Source: Drosophila pseudoobscura (Eukaryota > Arthropoda > Insecta > Diptera > Drosophilidae). Taken from it: 64,000 nt of DNA. A model generated the notes under the pieces. That model was not told where the DNA came from and searched no databases. It saw nothing but the letters and a program-made list of their open reading frames with translations. The translations under genes were made by a program, and so were the position numbers. How positions within the stretch are numbered: the stretch's first letter is position 1; every line of letters begins with the position of its first letter. The stretch lies in the NCBI RefSeq assembly GCF_009870125.1, contig NC_046679.1, positions 11,966,001 through 12,030,000 of the forward strand. Direction: 5' to 3'. Of the stretch, positions 32,912 through 47,200 are shown piece after piece.

Positions 32912-35273
32912 TATGTTTCTTGGGCAGCATTTATGGATCTATTAGCTCCCTGCCTGCCTGGGATAAATCTTAATTGAGAGACACTCAACGATCGCCTCTA
33001 GCTAATGGATTAGCGTTCGATCGCAGGTTTCCTGCCCGCACATCAATCATTTTGGATTGCTCCAAAAGCTAGGGAGATAAACGCTGAGCTGATGCTGTCA
33101 TAATTTGATCTGCTCTGATCGGCCTCTGGACATATGATTTAGTATGCCTTCGCGGATTGCATAACCTTGCGACGACGACATTTAATCGGTCTTTCGATCT
33201 TTCGATCTTCGGGCAGTTCTTGGCAACACTTTGAAGCGAAAACATTGAACCTATTAGCGCGTAATTAAAGTTAAACAAAAAACCAAATAAATATGCGATT
33301 ATAAAACGCAATTTTCATTCCACCGAAGTGAACATACACATTTTTGTTTAATAAACTTTTGTGGTAAAATAAGCCGACGCCAGTCCATCAGAGAGACAGA
33401 AAGACAGACGCCGCAGACAGTTCATTTTGGCCAGTTTATCAATTACAGACAAACGGACGGACGGACGGACAGATGGACGGACGGACGGGGCGGGCGGACA
33501 GCTGCACGGACACTCAATTTGGTGGCGTTTTGTGCCGCCTCGTTAGCCAGCTCTCGACTCTCGGCTCAGAAATCGTAATGCGTAATGCCAGTTCGACTTT
33601 TGCCATTAATAATTGTTTCTCGTTTTATATAATTTGTGTACGCTTTTCTTATATCTATTTTTGCAATTAACCACGGGGAAGCGGACGTATCTGCAAGCCT
33701 CGGCGGCGAGGCGAGAGGAGAGGAGTGCTGTCCGGGCCTAATGTGATTATGATTTATGTGTGGGAGGCCTTGAGAGGCTGTCCGATCCGGACAAGGCTAA
33801 TTGAGCGTGCCGGGCCCAGTAGCCATTCAAATGCAGGCCCAGACCAGAGGCGATGACAGCAAACGTGGCAGAAGCTTCTCCTTTGTGGCAGCAACAAGGT
33901 CACTCGCGAGTCGCGACACTCTGATGCGAAACCGCCGAAAAATGAAAGGCCACATGAAAACAGGGCCACAAGAAAATCCATTGAAAATATATGGAAAAAC
34001 ATAGTTACATGATTAATTAAAAAGCTGCAACTGCGGGTCATGTCTGTTTTTTGTTCTTTCGCGACTCTTTATGGCCTGCGAGAGGGATTCGATTCGCACA
34101 AGTGCGCGAAGGTTGCGCGGAATAGGGTCTGTCGCACGGGGAACTGGAACTGTGATTCATCGGCCAATTGGAAATTGCGTAAGGCCGGCAGCCTGGCCAG
34201 ATTGGAGCAGATCGGAGCATGGCCAGTTAGTAGCAGGCTAGTTAGTACAATTAAAAGCGGGCTAGCCGCAATGCGCTCAAGCCGAACATTTTCGGAGGCA
34301 CGACAAACGAGTTCGGATCCACTCAAGACCGAGACTCAGACTGAGACTCAGAGCCAGAGCTTTCAACCCGATTGGGAGCCAGTAGACCAGGTATTCGATT
34401 CAATTGAACAGCGAATGCAGTCAGTCGAGGTTGAAGCGTCGTAGAGAGCGTACAGCACACATTAACCGATCTCCCGGCCGATACACACCCGTCGAGATAC
34501 ATTTTGGGCCATAATAATAAAAGTGAAACAAATGCAGATCGACGACGACGATCACGGCTCTGCTCTGTCCGTCCGCCTGCCCTGCCTTTGTGTTTGTTGT
34601 TGTGCCATATTCGTGCCCCATTGTCTCGACGCGACAGGAAAAACTGAGGCAACTGCTGGCTGCTGTTGCGGCAACTGTAACTGCCACTGCCACTGCAACG
34701 TGAAGCACCCGCCCGCTATTTTGGTGGCATATTAGGCAACCCCACATACGAGTGTCTACGAGTGTGTGTGTGTGCGTGTGCAGCCGCTTTATAGGCCAGG
34801 CCTCATGCAAATTTGAGGCAATCTTTCGCTTTGCTCCAGCAACAACAACAACAAGAAAACACACACACATACAACAAAATAATAAAAGCAGAAAGAGAAA
34901 CAAACGAGTGCCGCAATTGCAAATTGTCTTAATAGGCGGCTGTTGCCAATAAAAACGGATTGATCGTAATTGTTTTTTAAAACGAAATTTAACGATTCGT
35001 TAGCTCGTTCCCTCAGCACGCGTCTACACCACATCGTTAATCGTTATCCGTTAATATTGTGTGAAAAACGATCGCGGTTTTTGGCGGCCTTTTTTGCCAA
35101 TCGGTGTTCTCCAAGTGCATCCAAGCATCGATCATCAAGCGCAACAAGTGAGTGAGAAACAGTCGATCCATCGAGTGGAGAGCGAGTCAAAGGAAGGAGA
35201 CAAGCAGTGCAGAGTGCAGTGCAGAGAGACAGACAGAGAGAGCTGCTGCCGGGCGTCGAAAAACAGCCGCAAC
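32912..35273. other. Non-coding: qin intron plus probable promoter and 5' leader of the CBM14 gene
   Basis: Contains a GGAC tetranucleotide run (33450-33485) and GAGACTCAGA-like repeats near 34330-34360. From about 34950 the sequence looks like a leader ending in ACAGCCGCAACATG before the signal-peptide start. I see no DRE or Motif 1, so the promoter may be of the developmental type. No protein-coding frame here looks genuine. Confidence 0.4.
33450..33485. repeat. (GGAC)n tetranucleotide repeat
   Basis: Runs of ACGGACGGACGGAC with one interruption (AGAT), then GGACGGACGGAC, ending in GGGGCGGGCGG. Confidence 0.75.
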
Positions 35274-38200
35274 ATGTTGCCGAGAATAACTTTGGTGTTT
35301 ATCATCATTTGTGGATATTTATTATACACGGGTAAGTGCAAATAAATCAAGAGTACCCTCCATATGCCATCAAGGGGACTCGAAGTCAGGCCTTTTGTGG
35401 CTGATGATTGGGGGTGAAAGTACTTTTACTTGCCACTCAATGATTTGCATAGACTTTGACGCAGCACAAAGTACAGGAGTCTGGAAATCATTCAAAATTT
35501 GAAGTCCCATAGAAGGTCTTGAAGCGTCCATTTTAATGTTTTGAAAACTGGGAATCTTCGGTCGAATCTTCTTTCATATGTTCAGCTCCCATTGGCATAA
35601 GTATTTCCTTCATTGCAATTTAAAATGTAGTTTACTTTTTACTCAGACTTAGGTTCGTCCTCTTTCAATAGTATACTGTTTAAAGATGTGTAGACTTAAA
35701 GAACAGAATATGAATGACCGCTTGGTTTCTTGGGTTTCAGAACAGATTTTAGTCAGATATATTATATGATTGTTCCTTAGGCCTTAGCCTTAGCCTTAGC
35801 TTAAGCAAGGCAGCAGAGTATCCAAGTCCAGCTCCTCAATTGTATAGAGTACATAGAGTGCATCGGCATAGATAGCCGGAATGTGTAAGTTCTTCATGTA
35901 AATATTGTTGTAGGATAACCCATATCAATCAGTACGGCAGTCCAATACGGAATCCCTGGCATATATAATAAATAAATCCATAAATGTAAGGCAATACTAG
36001 AATAATACCGAATATACGTTCACTGAGAAAAGGATACAGATAGACACTCGAGCATTCTAAATGAAGCTTCTAGGAAGTCGTGTTCGGATGAATAAAGATA
36101 TAACAAGAACATCCAAGTATTAACTTCGTTTCACTCTCTCAATATGTACGTGCGACTACGATATCAGGTGGTAGAGTCTGTCGGATGATCTTGGGCTGCT
36201 AACATATGAACTTCAGAGTGTTCAGTTTATGGGATCGCCAGAGGACTCGATCTAATCTTCTCGTTGCTGTACATAATGCCCTGTTTAAATGTACGTATAC
36301 ATATAGTAGGGATATGTGGTGATCCTCAGTGAGCTCCCTACAAAGAAACTCCATAAACAAGTACGCCACACGTCGTTGTATTGACTAATCGGGTATAATA
36401 TTTATTCTTAGTTTCAAATATAATCCAATTAAGTTCCTTTTCATATCTTATTACGTCCGTCTCTCGCTTTCGAAGTCGAACACTTACTCTACTACCGATA
36501 TACCTTCCTATCATACCCGTGACTATCCATAACGATAGATCGGTAGTCATTAGCTGGTTAAAGGTCTGCCTACCCTTCATACATATATTTCTATATGCTC
36601 TTATTTGTGAGGAGTTTGTCTGGGATTTTCTTCCGCTTCCACTGGAGGTCTCCACCGAATCTTCCTCCTTATAAGAGTCAGCTGCTGAGTACTGCTCTGC
36701 TGCTCTGAGAGAGCTATAAGTAGAGGTGGAATGAATTTTCTTGAAGCTTTCTTTCGTTGAAAGATTTACGCAGAGACTTGATAACAAGAGATTGCAGGAG
36801 TCCTTTGCTCTGTTAAGAGCCATCTTTCCGGTTATTGCAGCGACTGTTCCCTCCAAAGAGTGATCTTCTGGCGTTACCAGTGCCCTAGTAGTTGATCTTG
36901 CAAGTGAATGGATAAATAAACTCTCAAAAAATGCTCATTCCTTCTCATTGTCAATCGTGCCTCTTCGTTAAAGTGCTGTCTGAATGCATTCATGGACTTA
37001 TATTTTGATAAATACGAGAATTACTCAGCTGGATATACAATAGTATAGCATAGTAGGGATAGATTAATAGGACCTCTCGTAGACGAACCTAAAAAAGGGA
37101 ACGTTCGCCATTTAGGAGTCTTACCATTCACTGTGGCACATTTGTGGCGTGTGCCACTTGCTGCGGGCTCATTCAATCATTCAACCCCCATCGAAATCGA
37201 ATGCAGGAATTTGCATATCAATCATTCGCTGGGTGATATGATTGAGTGGCATATTGATTTTGGGGCTGTTTGATTTATGGGATTGATCAGACGATATTGT
37301 ATTAGAGGGAGGACAGCCATTCCTAGTTCCAAAGTCTAAGCTGAAACCACATGGGGGTATCTCTGAGTACAGCAGCAAGAACCGCATTTATGGCCACACC
37401 AGCCTGCCACACGTTGCTTCTTTTGGTGCGGCTCGGCTCGGCTCGGCTCGGATTTAGTTAAATCAAATTACAAGCAGAAAAATGCAAGTTAGGCGCAATA
37501 AATTCAAGCAGATTACACGACAGCGACGCCACTTTGATGGACGTACTCCATACGTATCTCCGCATGTACATCTCGTGTATCTTTGTATCTTTGAGTGCGA
37601 GTGTGTGAATGAATGCTGGCGGCGGTGGGAGGTGCAGACTGAACGAGTGCCTTGACGTGTCAAGCCCCGACAAAACCGCAAGCCGAAACTGCCTCCAAAT
37701 GGCTGCGACGGCTGCGTGTCTCTCCATTTTATGGTCCGCAGTCCGCGCCGGTCCCCTGGCTGTCTGACCACTTGGCGCGCATGCGTAGCGTATGGGGCGT
37801 TTGGGAGGAGAGCCGCGCCGCGTCGAGCTGAGCCTTGCAACATCCCCAGACTCGACACGAAACAACGCGGCGGAGTATTTATATGTTTTATTGGCCAATG
37901 CGGCAAAAGTTCAGGTTATTTATGAGACGTCTTTTGTCCAAGACTTTCTAATCCGCCAAGCCCCATCATCACCATTAGCCATTAGCCATTAGGCAGACAG
38001 AGAGCCGCATACACATTCCCTCAGACAGGAAAGTTCTACTCGTATTTGGCATCTGACATTTGCCAGAGATTTGAAGGTTGCCCAAGTCCGCACCCCAAAA
38101 AAAACCCAAAGCGAACCAAATGCTGCACGACATTTTCTGTGGCAAATGCAAAAGCAACATGTATATACATACCTGCATCTACTAGGTATTTGTATGGATA

Positions 38201-41200
38201 CAAAAAGTAATAAAATTAAGAGACCAAGTCGAAGGCTGTGTGATCCGCCTTCGCCGTCGTCTGGTCCGCTTTCTGCGCTGTTTGCCATTTCAATGAGGTG
38301 CGATTTGTGGCTGCCTCTAATTAACCGTCGGTTCCTCGGTCGCTCTGGCATTGTGTGTTGTGATTATTACTTGGATTTAATACAAATTTCATGTCAAAAG
38401 CTGTTGCCCACTCAGCCGACGAGGCAAATGTCAAAGCGTGGAAGATTGTTGCGGATATACCCTGTACCCAGCAGTTCCGGGGTGTATTCAAATGGGGATT
38501 GGATATTCAGAAAGCCCTGACTAACTCAACTATTAGGCTGGCCATCAAATTCATTCAATTTTAAACATATTTGAAGCTGTGGGAACCTTTGTAGATGTTC
38601 TTATTTTCTGTATACTTACTAGATGATAAACCCCTTCGAACAATGTCATTTGAAACATACATTTAATCTGGATGTGTCGTCCTACCTTCTGACTCATGTT
38701 TGATGGGGTAATTTTTGTCAGAAGAGCGAAATATTCAACATTTGCGGCTATAAATGCTCGATGTACTTATTGGCGTTGTTTTTGTCTACGTTCCAATAGT
38801 GGTAGCTCATTTCGTTCATCATGTGCCTCTTGGGATTGAAATTCATGAAATTGCTACATGCTCACACGCACATTTTCGTTATCTTTTTGGATTCGTTCGT
38901 CATTCCACAGCCAAAAATGGGCCAACTTGCGTCGTGCTGGCATTGTTCATTAATATAGAGTATCATAGATCATAGAGTATTTTTGCCATTCAAGAAGGAA
39001 ATGCTTTTTATATATCTAGCATATACATCAGGCATCTAAAAGTCGAGTCTGGATTTAAATATTAAATTCCTCTACGGAATCTCCCAAAGGGCAGTACCAT
39101 GGTCCTAGTCCTGGTGTTATAGAGCGAATAACCCTTTGGAAACTATATAAATGTGGGAGTTCTTAGACTTGCTATCACTTTTGCTGACTGCATACTCCTC
39201 TTGAAGACAGTCACTCGACAAGCACACACAATCTAAAATTTGAAAGTGACTGGTAATGCCAAGTGCTTCATAAAGTCGCGATTAAGCGGCGGATCTAGCT
39301 CTCTGTTTGGATCTGGGGAATGCAGCAGAGTTCCTCAAGCTAAGGGGCCCATCTCGAGACGAATGGCTTCCCACTCACATTAAGCATTCATCCGACACAG
39401 GCAGCCGCCACACAAATCAGCCGCACCAAGCCAGCCACCACGGCGTATACGTAATGCATGCCACTAACTGCTTAACAACCTTTTGCTGCCACTGCCGCTG
39501 CTGCTGCTGTTGGGTTAAAAGCCAGCACATCCGCTTTAGGAATCATCGGTCGCAGCAAATGATTTGCCATTCGAATGCAAATGATTTTCAATTATTGCGA
39601 GATGCGATGCCAAACAGCTAATTGTGGGAAAACGGCAAATGATTACCAAGCGGATGCCTTTATGATATCGAGTCTCAGTCTCGGCCCCCGGTCACATATG
39701 CGACCCACTCTATGGGTCAATAAATTCTTTGTCGCACTAGGATGTGGGTTAAAAGCCACCGTGGCACCAGCCACCAGGCACCAGGTGCAGGAAATATTTA
39801 GCTTCGTCCCAGACACGCAACAAAAATTCTGCATCTGCATCTGCATCTGCATGTTCATATTAATTGATTTATATGCATGGCTAACAACAAATGCAAACAC
39901 CCAGAAAAAAGTACAGACCGACAAAAAGACACAAACATTTTTGCGCGTAAGTCAAACATTTGGTACACACGAGAAAACAATTTATGCGGCTGTCAGCCAA
40001 CAGCCAACACATCGGCCATCGGCCATCGGACTGCATTGGACTGCATTGGACCATGGGGACGGGACGGGACCACCTCCCCAGCGCTGACATATGCAAATGG
40101 CTCGCTCGAACACGGCCCAAGACAACAGCTCGCTCCAGCGATAAACTGCACAAAAAACGCAAAAACGGTATGCGGTGTGCCACACACATAATACTAATCC
40201 CAAGTTTTAATTTCGATTTCAATAGAGTTTTTCGCAATTTGTCAAACAAAAACAAAAACGCAACAAAAATATGTACAATATTTCTTACAAAAGAAAAAAA
40301 CTAGTAGAATCTGGCACATGCTCTTCTTTGGAATTGTGCCATAACAATATAATTATAGACTCGAATACAGATATCCTTTGCAGACATTAAGCATCCAATA
40401 CCAGACTTCGGCAGCCTGTGGATCTTTCGCTTAAATATTATTTCATATTTAAAACTATTTATCAAATTTATTATATGCACATCTATAGGGTTTATTGCTT
40501 AAATTTCAAGAATGGTCAGTTCAAATGTATGGAAAGAAAAATCTACAACATAAATTATTTACGAAAAATTAATTTTGAAGAAGGATTAAAAATAAAGAGA
40601 ATTCCATGGCTAGTCCTACGGCTTTCAGGAGAGTGGATTTTAATAAGACGCACCCGACTCTCATAAGAAGGAAGATGTCTAGAAGGATCTTGAGGTCCGC
40701 TTAGGGCAAAGACAAGGAATTCTTTTTGAACAGACTCGAGCACATCTTGATATATTTCTGGTAATGAGTAGACCAGACGCAGGAACCATATTCCAAGATG
40801 GGCCGGAAAAGAGAAAGATAAAGTAGAAAGTAGAAAATTCCCTACACCATCTTTTAATAAAACCAAGGGGATTCCTTTGGCTTTATTCGAACTATCGGAT
40901 GTATGGAAATTACAACAAAGATTATGTACAAAGATGGTGCCCAAGTTATTAAATTTATAATTTGTATACAAAAGTTTGTAGCTCTTTAAAAACTAAAAAA
41001 ATGTTGCAAATTGTATCTTTTGGGTCTATCCTCACAAAAGAGTGCACATCCCTGGGCTATAAAATCCTATAATCCTAATCCTATAATCCAAGAACACCAA
41101 AGTGGAAATGAACATTGTTTAATATCAAATAATCATAGAATATGATCCTAGCATCATTTTTGATCTGCCACTGTCTGCTTTAATGAATGTTTCACAGAGT

Positions 41201-44200
41201 CCACCACAAAATTTCCGTAGGTAGAGGCCTCAATACTATAATTCTAAGATATCTGGAATGCATCTTTGCCACTATAACCCATAGAACTCCCTGCTGACTC
41301 ATTGTCACATTCCTGTGGAGTATCATCCTTCGGAATCACTCTACGAACTGGCATTAAATCTTCGACAGCATCATCCACGCCAAAGCCCCCATAGAGTCCA
41401 TTAAATCGCGGGCTCATGTTAATGCTCTGGCATAATTTTCAATTAAAATGAAATTTGTTTTGTGTACGACAAATTGCGGAAAAATTCAGTCATTTATATT
41501 TATGAGACATGCGACATGAAAAACGGCCCGGCCAGTCGCGGAAAGCGACCTCGGCGGAAAGCCGAACGGACGGACGGTCGGACGGTCGGTCCGGAGGTTT
41601 GGAAAACTGTGGGAACCAGTCGCCGCGTGTCCTTTCAATGCAATTAACATGAAATAAAAATGCATAATTACATATAAAAGCTTGTTAAACTGTGTGTGTT
41701 TGCAGCAGACAACGATGATCGGATCACCAGTGTTTGGGGATGATTGTTTATTTTGTGCCTTAAAGAAGGCGAGAGAGAGAGAGATTCGAGCACTAATGGG
41801 GGATACAGGTACAGGGGGATATGCTGGAAGAGCACAAAAGTGATATTTTCTTTCAGAATATTTGGGAATCTTAGCAATTTACGATGATATTGTGGGAATA
41901 TTTTGAATAGAGGAAAGGAAAACCCCTCCCTTACCTTACCTTACTGGAACCCTTCAGTATATTTTATTGGAAGAGAGATAGAGGCTAGAGCTACCAGTGA
42001 AGAAAAGGTGAAAAATAGGTAGTGTAGCTCTCCTTGAGTACATGCCAGACTCGCTTGAAAACTCACCCTTAATTTCTAAGCTCCGCTCTGGGAGAGAGAG
42101 AGAGCGTGAGTGTGAGGCAGGGGAGTCATACACAAGAGCTGGTTTCCTGGATTCTGGCTATAATAAAGATCGGTTTCCGACTAGATTCTGCAATCTGGTG
42201 GATGAGAAAATCTCCGCCTCGGCTATAGGTACTTCTGGCTATTACATATTGTTCTTCTTGATTTGTTTCTTATACAAAATCCTACTGCATAGTATTTCTA
42301 TGAAAAGTCTTTAAAGACTTGGTCAAACCCCATCGATTTCGGCTTGGAATCACTTCTTACGCGATCAAAATACCCACAAAAATAAATGTAATTTGTAAGA
42401 TTGATCACACAACTGGCAACGGACCCTTCCTTGAGCGAAATTCCCGGCGCTGCCTCCTACACCACTCCAAATGCAAATTTATGCTTGTAATGAGCTGCCG
42501 TCGAGCAGACCGAAACCTGTATAAGTCCCATAAATTAATGCCATCGAGAGAGGAGTTGCAAACGGTTTGTATATTTGCGCTCCACTCTGGCCACCGCCCA
42601 TGAAATCGTAGGCCTCGAGCTCCGCGTTGGCCCGGTTACGTGGCAGAGTTAAGAGTTAACTGGAATCGGTTAAGGCGGTTTACTGGATTGGATATTGGCT
42701 ATGGGATATAGTTATAGGTATGTAGTTATGGTGGGTGTCTTGTGGCCAGCGATAACAATCCAAAGACCGAGAGCGAGCTGTTCTAGCGGAGTTTCGTATT
42801 AAATTTGATGCGGGTTTAAGCCAAATGTTCTCCCTCTTGTAAACCGTTTGGGGCCTGGGGATTTGTTTTGGCCATATCCGAATAGATTTTCGGCTGCGTT
42901 CATAATTTAAACGTTGCAGCCATGCTGTGGGGCAGGGAGTGGAGTGGAGCAGGGTTCGGGGACCAGGAGGACTGGAGAATGGGTGCTGGCTAGACAAAGC
43001 GCCTGCCTTTGAGCTATTTGCGGCCATTGAAAGCGTAGCCGTTGCCGTTGCCGTTGCACGAACGAACTCGTTCGTTTTGTGGCATTGTTTTAGGTTTTTG
43101 GCTCAGAGGTTTGGCCCGACAGTTTATGCAATGCATTTAGTCAATAGATTAAGGAGGCTGTGGACTACACACACTTTTCTCTATACTTATATACTCGTAT
43201 GTATACCTGTATGTATCTAGATTTATGTGTGTGTGTGTGTAACAAATCGTGACTGCATGAAGTTGCCGTTAAAATATACGACTGGCCCCACAACACAGCC
43301 CAACTGGCGATCCAGCGACATAAAAACTATTTTATTTTTTTTTCCGTTTTTTTTGTTAGCCCGTTTTTAAGGTGGAGCCCGCGACAATTTTTTCGCTGAT
43401 GGTTCAGTTGATTTTTTGGCGGCCCAAAAGATGGAAGTGGCATTGATTATGGCACTCGTACGAGTGCTCCACATATCTCCTTCATTCGGTAGATTGTTTT
43501 TGCGGATACAGAAATCTAGTTTATTTCCTTCTGGCAGTTGTAAAAGTTATATATTATTTGGTTTAAGAGACATTGTTTTGAAATCTGCGGGAATCAAAAG
43601 GCTATAAAAAAAACCCAATCTCTAAAATTTAGTGACAATTTAAGAGTTCTGGGGTTTTTTATGTCCTCTATGCTATATCTGGACAATCAAATTAAAGTGC
43701 AGTAACGGCCAGGGTTACGGCGGCAAAGCATTGCTTCGTAGTGGCGTGGACTACTCTGGTCTCCGTCTTCTCCTTCCGCCTTCTCTCCAGGGATCTGAGT
43801 GTTCGATCAGCTTCGAGTGCTAGGGTGTTAGCGGAGATCTGTAAGCCATCTGTAAGATCCACAAGTGGAGGAGCACTTATCCAATATAGTCCCCAAAATA
43901 TCACTGCCACACGAAGTAACGATGTATCATAGCTAGGCGATGTGCCTAGCGATAATAATTGAATAAAAAATTGTACTTCATACCTCATTGTTAAATCATA
44001 TATAAGGTTCGGACTTCAAGAATAAAATTCAGTTTGGAATTCATAACTCACAAATGTGTGGACTTTGCTTTGAAGGTCTTAACAGTATTCTATATCTATG
44101 TAAAGATCAGGGTATGAAGTAGTTGGCGCTGTCCTGCCTAAGATGCCACCGAAAAGACTTAACCGATAGTTCAAAGACATAACCGATAAGGAGCTATCGT

Positions 44201-47200
44201 TACGACATTCGTTCTTTGGAAAAGTTGAACCTAAAGTCGAGAGAACAGACTCGTTTGAAGCATATACTTGGAACTGTTATTCGATCTAAACATAATTAAT
44301 AAACGATACTTTATTATAAATCGTACATATATTATATATATATCGTATATAATTATAGATCTATAAGTCCCTTAAATACACATTTGTTTAATAAAGAACT
44401 CCATAGAGTTCATATTTGTGGGGTCACAGCATCTCCCACTGGGGACTGCCTCTCTTCTTATGGCGAAATTTTAAGGCTGTGCCGCCACTACCTGGCAGAT
44501 TTATGGAAATGTCGGCTGTTCAACGTGCATCGCGGGCGCCGCATGCCGCATGCCGCATTGCCGCATGCAACAGGAAATTCATTTACATAATTTTTGCGTT
44601 TGGCCATTTCGCATCCTTTGCGTTTGACTGGGCATTATCCTTTTAATAAGCGGATGAGTGGATGGAGCGGGGGGGAGGCAGAGACTGGGCAGGAGACACC
44701 GCTGACCAAGCCGTGTGGATAATCAGCCTATCAAGGATTCAATTATATAATGAGCTTAATTTATTTTGCGCCGCTTTACGCACAGCCACAACAACAACAA
44801 CGAAGAGGAGGACAACACCGTCCCATGGATACGAGATCCCACCATCATCGTGGGCTCATCATGGCAACTGAATTATGTATCTTGTTGTTGCTGGCGGAGC
44901 GCCGTTGCATCCCCGACTGTGGCTGTGGTTGGGGCAGCCTCTCCCGCCGGCAGTTGCTGTTGATGTGGAAGGATGTGCCGTGGCGTCGTCTTTTGCTTTT
45001 TATAAATGATTTATTTACCCATAATTGTCGCCTCGCATTTCCCCCCCCCCCCCCCCCCCCTCTGGCTGCTCGATGGCTGGCTTTTTGAACCCTTTAACCG
45101 ATTAAGGCCCAGAAGAACGGGCATTGTTTTTGGGTTTTCGGTGAATTTGATTGCGAAATCTTCACGCAAGCATATGGAAGGCTCTTAAAAACACTGTGGC
45201 CAGAAGAATTCTCTCAAAGTAAAGACGGTACACTGTCAGAAACAGAACATTCCTTAAACGGAAACCAGAACAAATCTGTTCTAAAAATATATTCTTACTT
45301 CTATAATCCATCATATGATGTACCACCCTTGTCTTCTGCGCTTTGATCTCCATCACTCTGCTGTCCGTTACTCTTGTCATTTGCCTTTCCTAAGGCTGTA
45401 TTCGTGAGGGAATGCGTATTGAAGGCTCGTTTAGAGAGGATCGTAAGACCTAGGCGATAAGAGGCTGACGTCGAATGTAGTCCAGAAACAAAGAGGAAAG
45501 TGTCTGCCCCTCAATTAAGAATTAAGGAAACCATAGTCTAAGGAAGAAGGTTTCAGTTGTTAAGAAAATGCCAATGAATTAAAATATGATTGAAAACTAA
45601 ACTCCTTTTATAGAACCCCGAAAAAATACTTTACTTTCTTAAAAAGTATTTCAAAATACTCTATTTTCTTTACCCTTCGAGCAAGTATCAACCAATTTCG
45701 AGGGCTTAACAGATTTACTGCTGTTATATCGAAAGTTTTGTATAATTTAAATGCAAAAACAATTTGCAATACTTAGTTAGTCAGACTTTCTCTTCAAAAC
45801 TTTACCTTTCGAGTGCCAAAACATTAATAATTCCAACAGGACACTTCTGATAACTGATAAGGAGAAAAGTCGCCTAATTTATGGGGAGCTCAGCCATGGA
45901 GTCGGAGTCGTGAGAGTCCTATTCCGTGGCTATAATCCTCAGACAGAGGCAGAGCGGCACAGGAGGGACATGGCACATGGCGTGCCCGACTCTCAGATGC
46001 GTCTACGCTGATACATATTTTGTGGCAATTGTGATTTATTTGGCCAAACCGAGGCCTGAAGTGGCTGCGATTCTTATCAGTCGTTCGGTGGTGGTGCGAT
46101 GTGGTGGAACAAAAGGTGCCAAATTCAACGCAAACTCAGCCCCAAAACGACAATTACACAATTGTGAAATGCGTTGCAGTGGCTGTGGCTGCGGCTGTGG
46201 CTGGGACTGTGTGTTTCTGTTTAATTTTCCCCCAGCTGCTGACTCAATTTCGCGCACACTCCACACCAAACCGAACGAAAGGCAATTACTTTAATTATGC
46301 GACTGCACAAAACCGAAAACCAAAGCCAAACCGAACCAACAGCAATAGCAATAGCAACAGAAAGAGCAAGAAAACCCAATCACATAGGCGACGACAGGCC
46401 ACTAAAACGAACCCAGCAGCAGGGGCCGAAACGGGGGGCAGGAGGGGTGGGGCAAACCAAACGAAATCATCAGATTTGATGGTGCAACCCGTGGAAGGAG
46501 CAGAGTGTGGCGGCGGCGGCGGCGGCACCAACGTCCGTCCAGGTTACCTAACCCAAGCCCCAACCAGGCCGGGCCGGGCCGAGCCGTGACAAAGGGGTGT
46601 GCCCCCAGAGCCAGGCCATGACGACGCACTCCCCATCCGTTCCCCCCCCCCCCCCCCAAAAAAAAAGAGACTCCTTTTTTTTGTGGATTTCTTTTGCTCT
46701 CACGCACAAAACTCTTTGACATTAGGCCCCAAACAAATGCGTGGCTAATGGACGCGGCTTAGATACAGATACAGAGATACAAAGATACAAAGATACTTGC
46801 GCGTATCAGTGCCAAGTTTTTACAATTTGTCATCGCATTTGCTGGTTGGCCTCTCTTGACTCTAATTACGATTTGATTGTTTTTCTTTTTCGCAGTAATT
46901 ATTTCAATTGTAATACATTTTGTTGCTATTTTTGCGAAATTTTTACGATTTAATGTTGCAATTTGTCGGCCGCAGTGCTCTCTGTGTGTGTGTGCTAATA
47001 ATTTAATTTTAATTTTATGCTTTCTGCATTCGATTGGCCGCTATGTGGGAGTGGGAGCCGGCAGCCAGCAGCCTGGGGGGGGCGTGTCTCTGCCTAATTG
47101 GTTTCTGCTCTCTGAGCCATGTGCTCCCCGTTTGGACCAAATAATTAGCTGGTCTGTGGCTGTGTGAATACTTATGTAAATTGGATTATTTTCAGGGGGG

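Noticed and set aside
34040-34903. 134-codon + and 160-codon - frames ahead of the CBM14 leader
   Set aside because: Low-complexity content, no recognised domains, and mutual overlap with other unrelated frames. Treated as non-coding.
35061-35273. N-terminal extension of the CBM14 protein
   Set aside because: It would start at GTG and would bury the signal peptide. The ATG at 35274 places the signal at the N-terminus.
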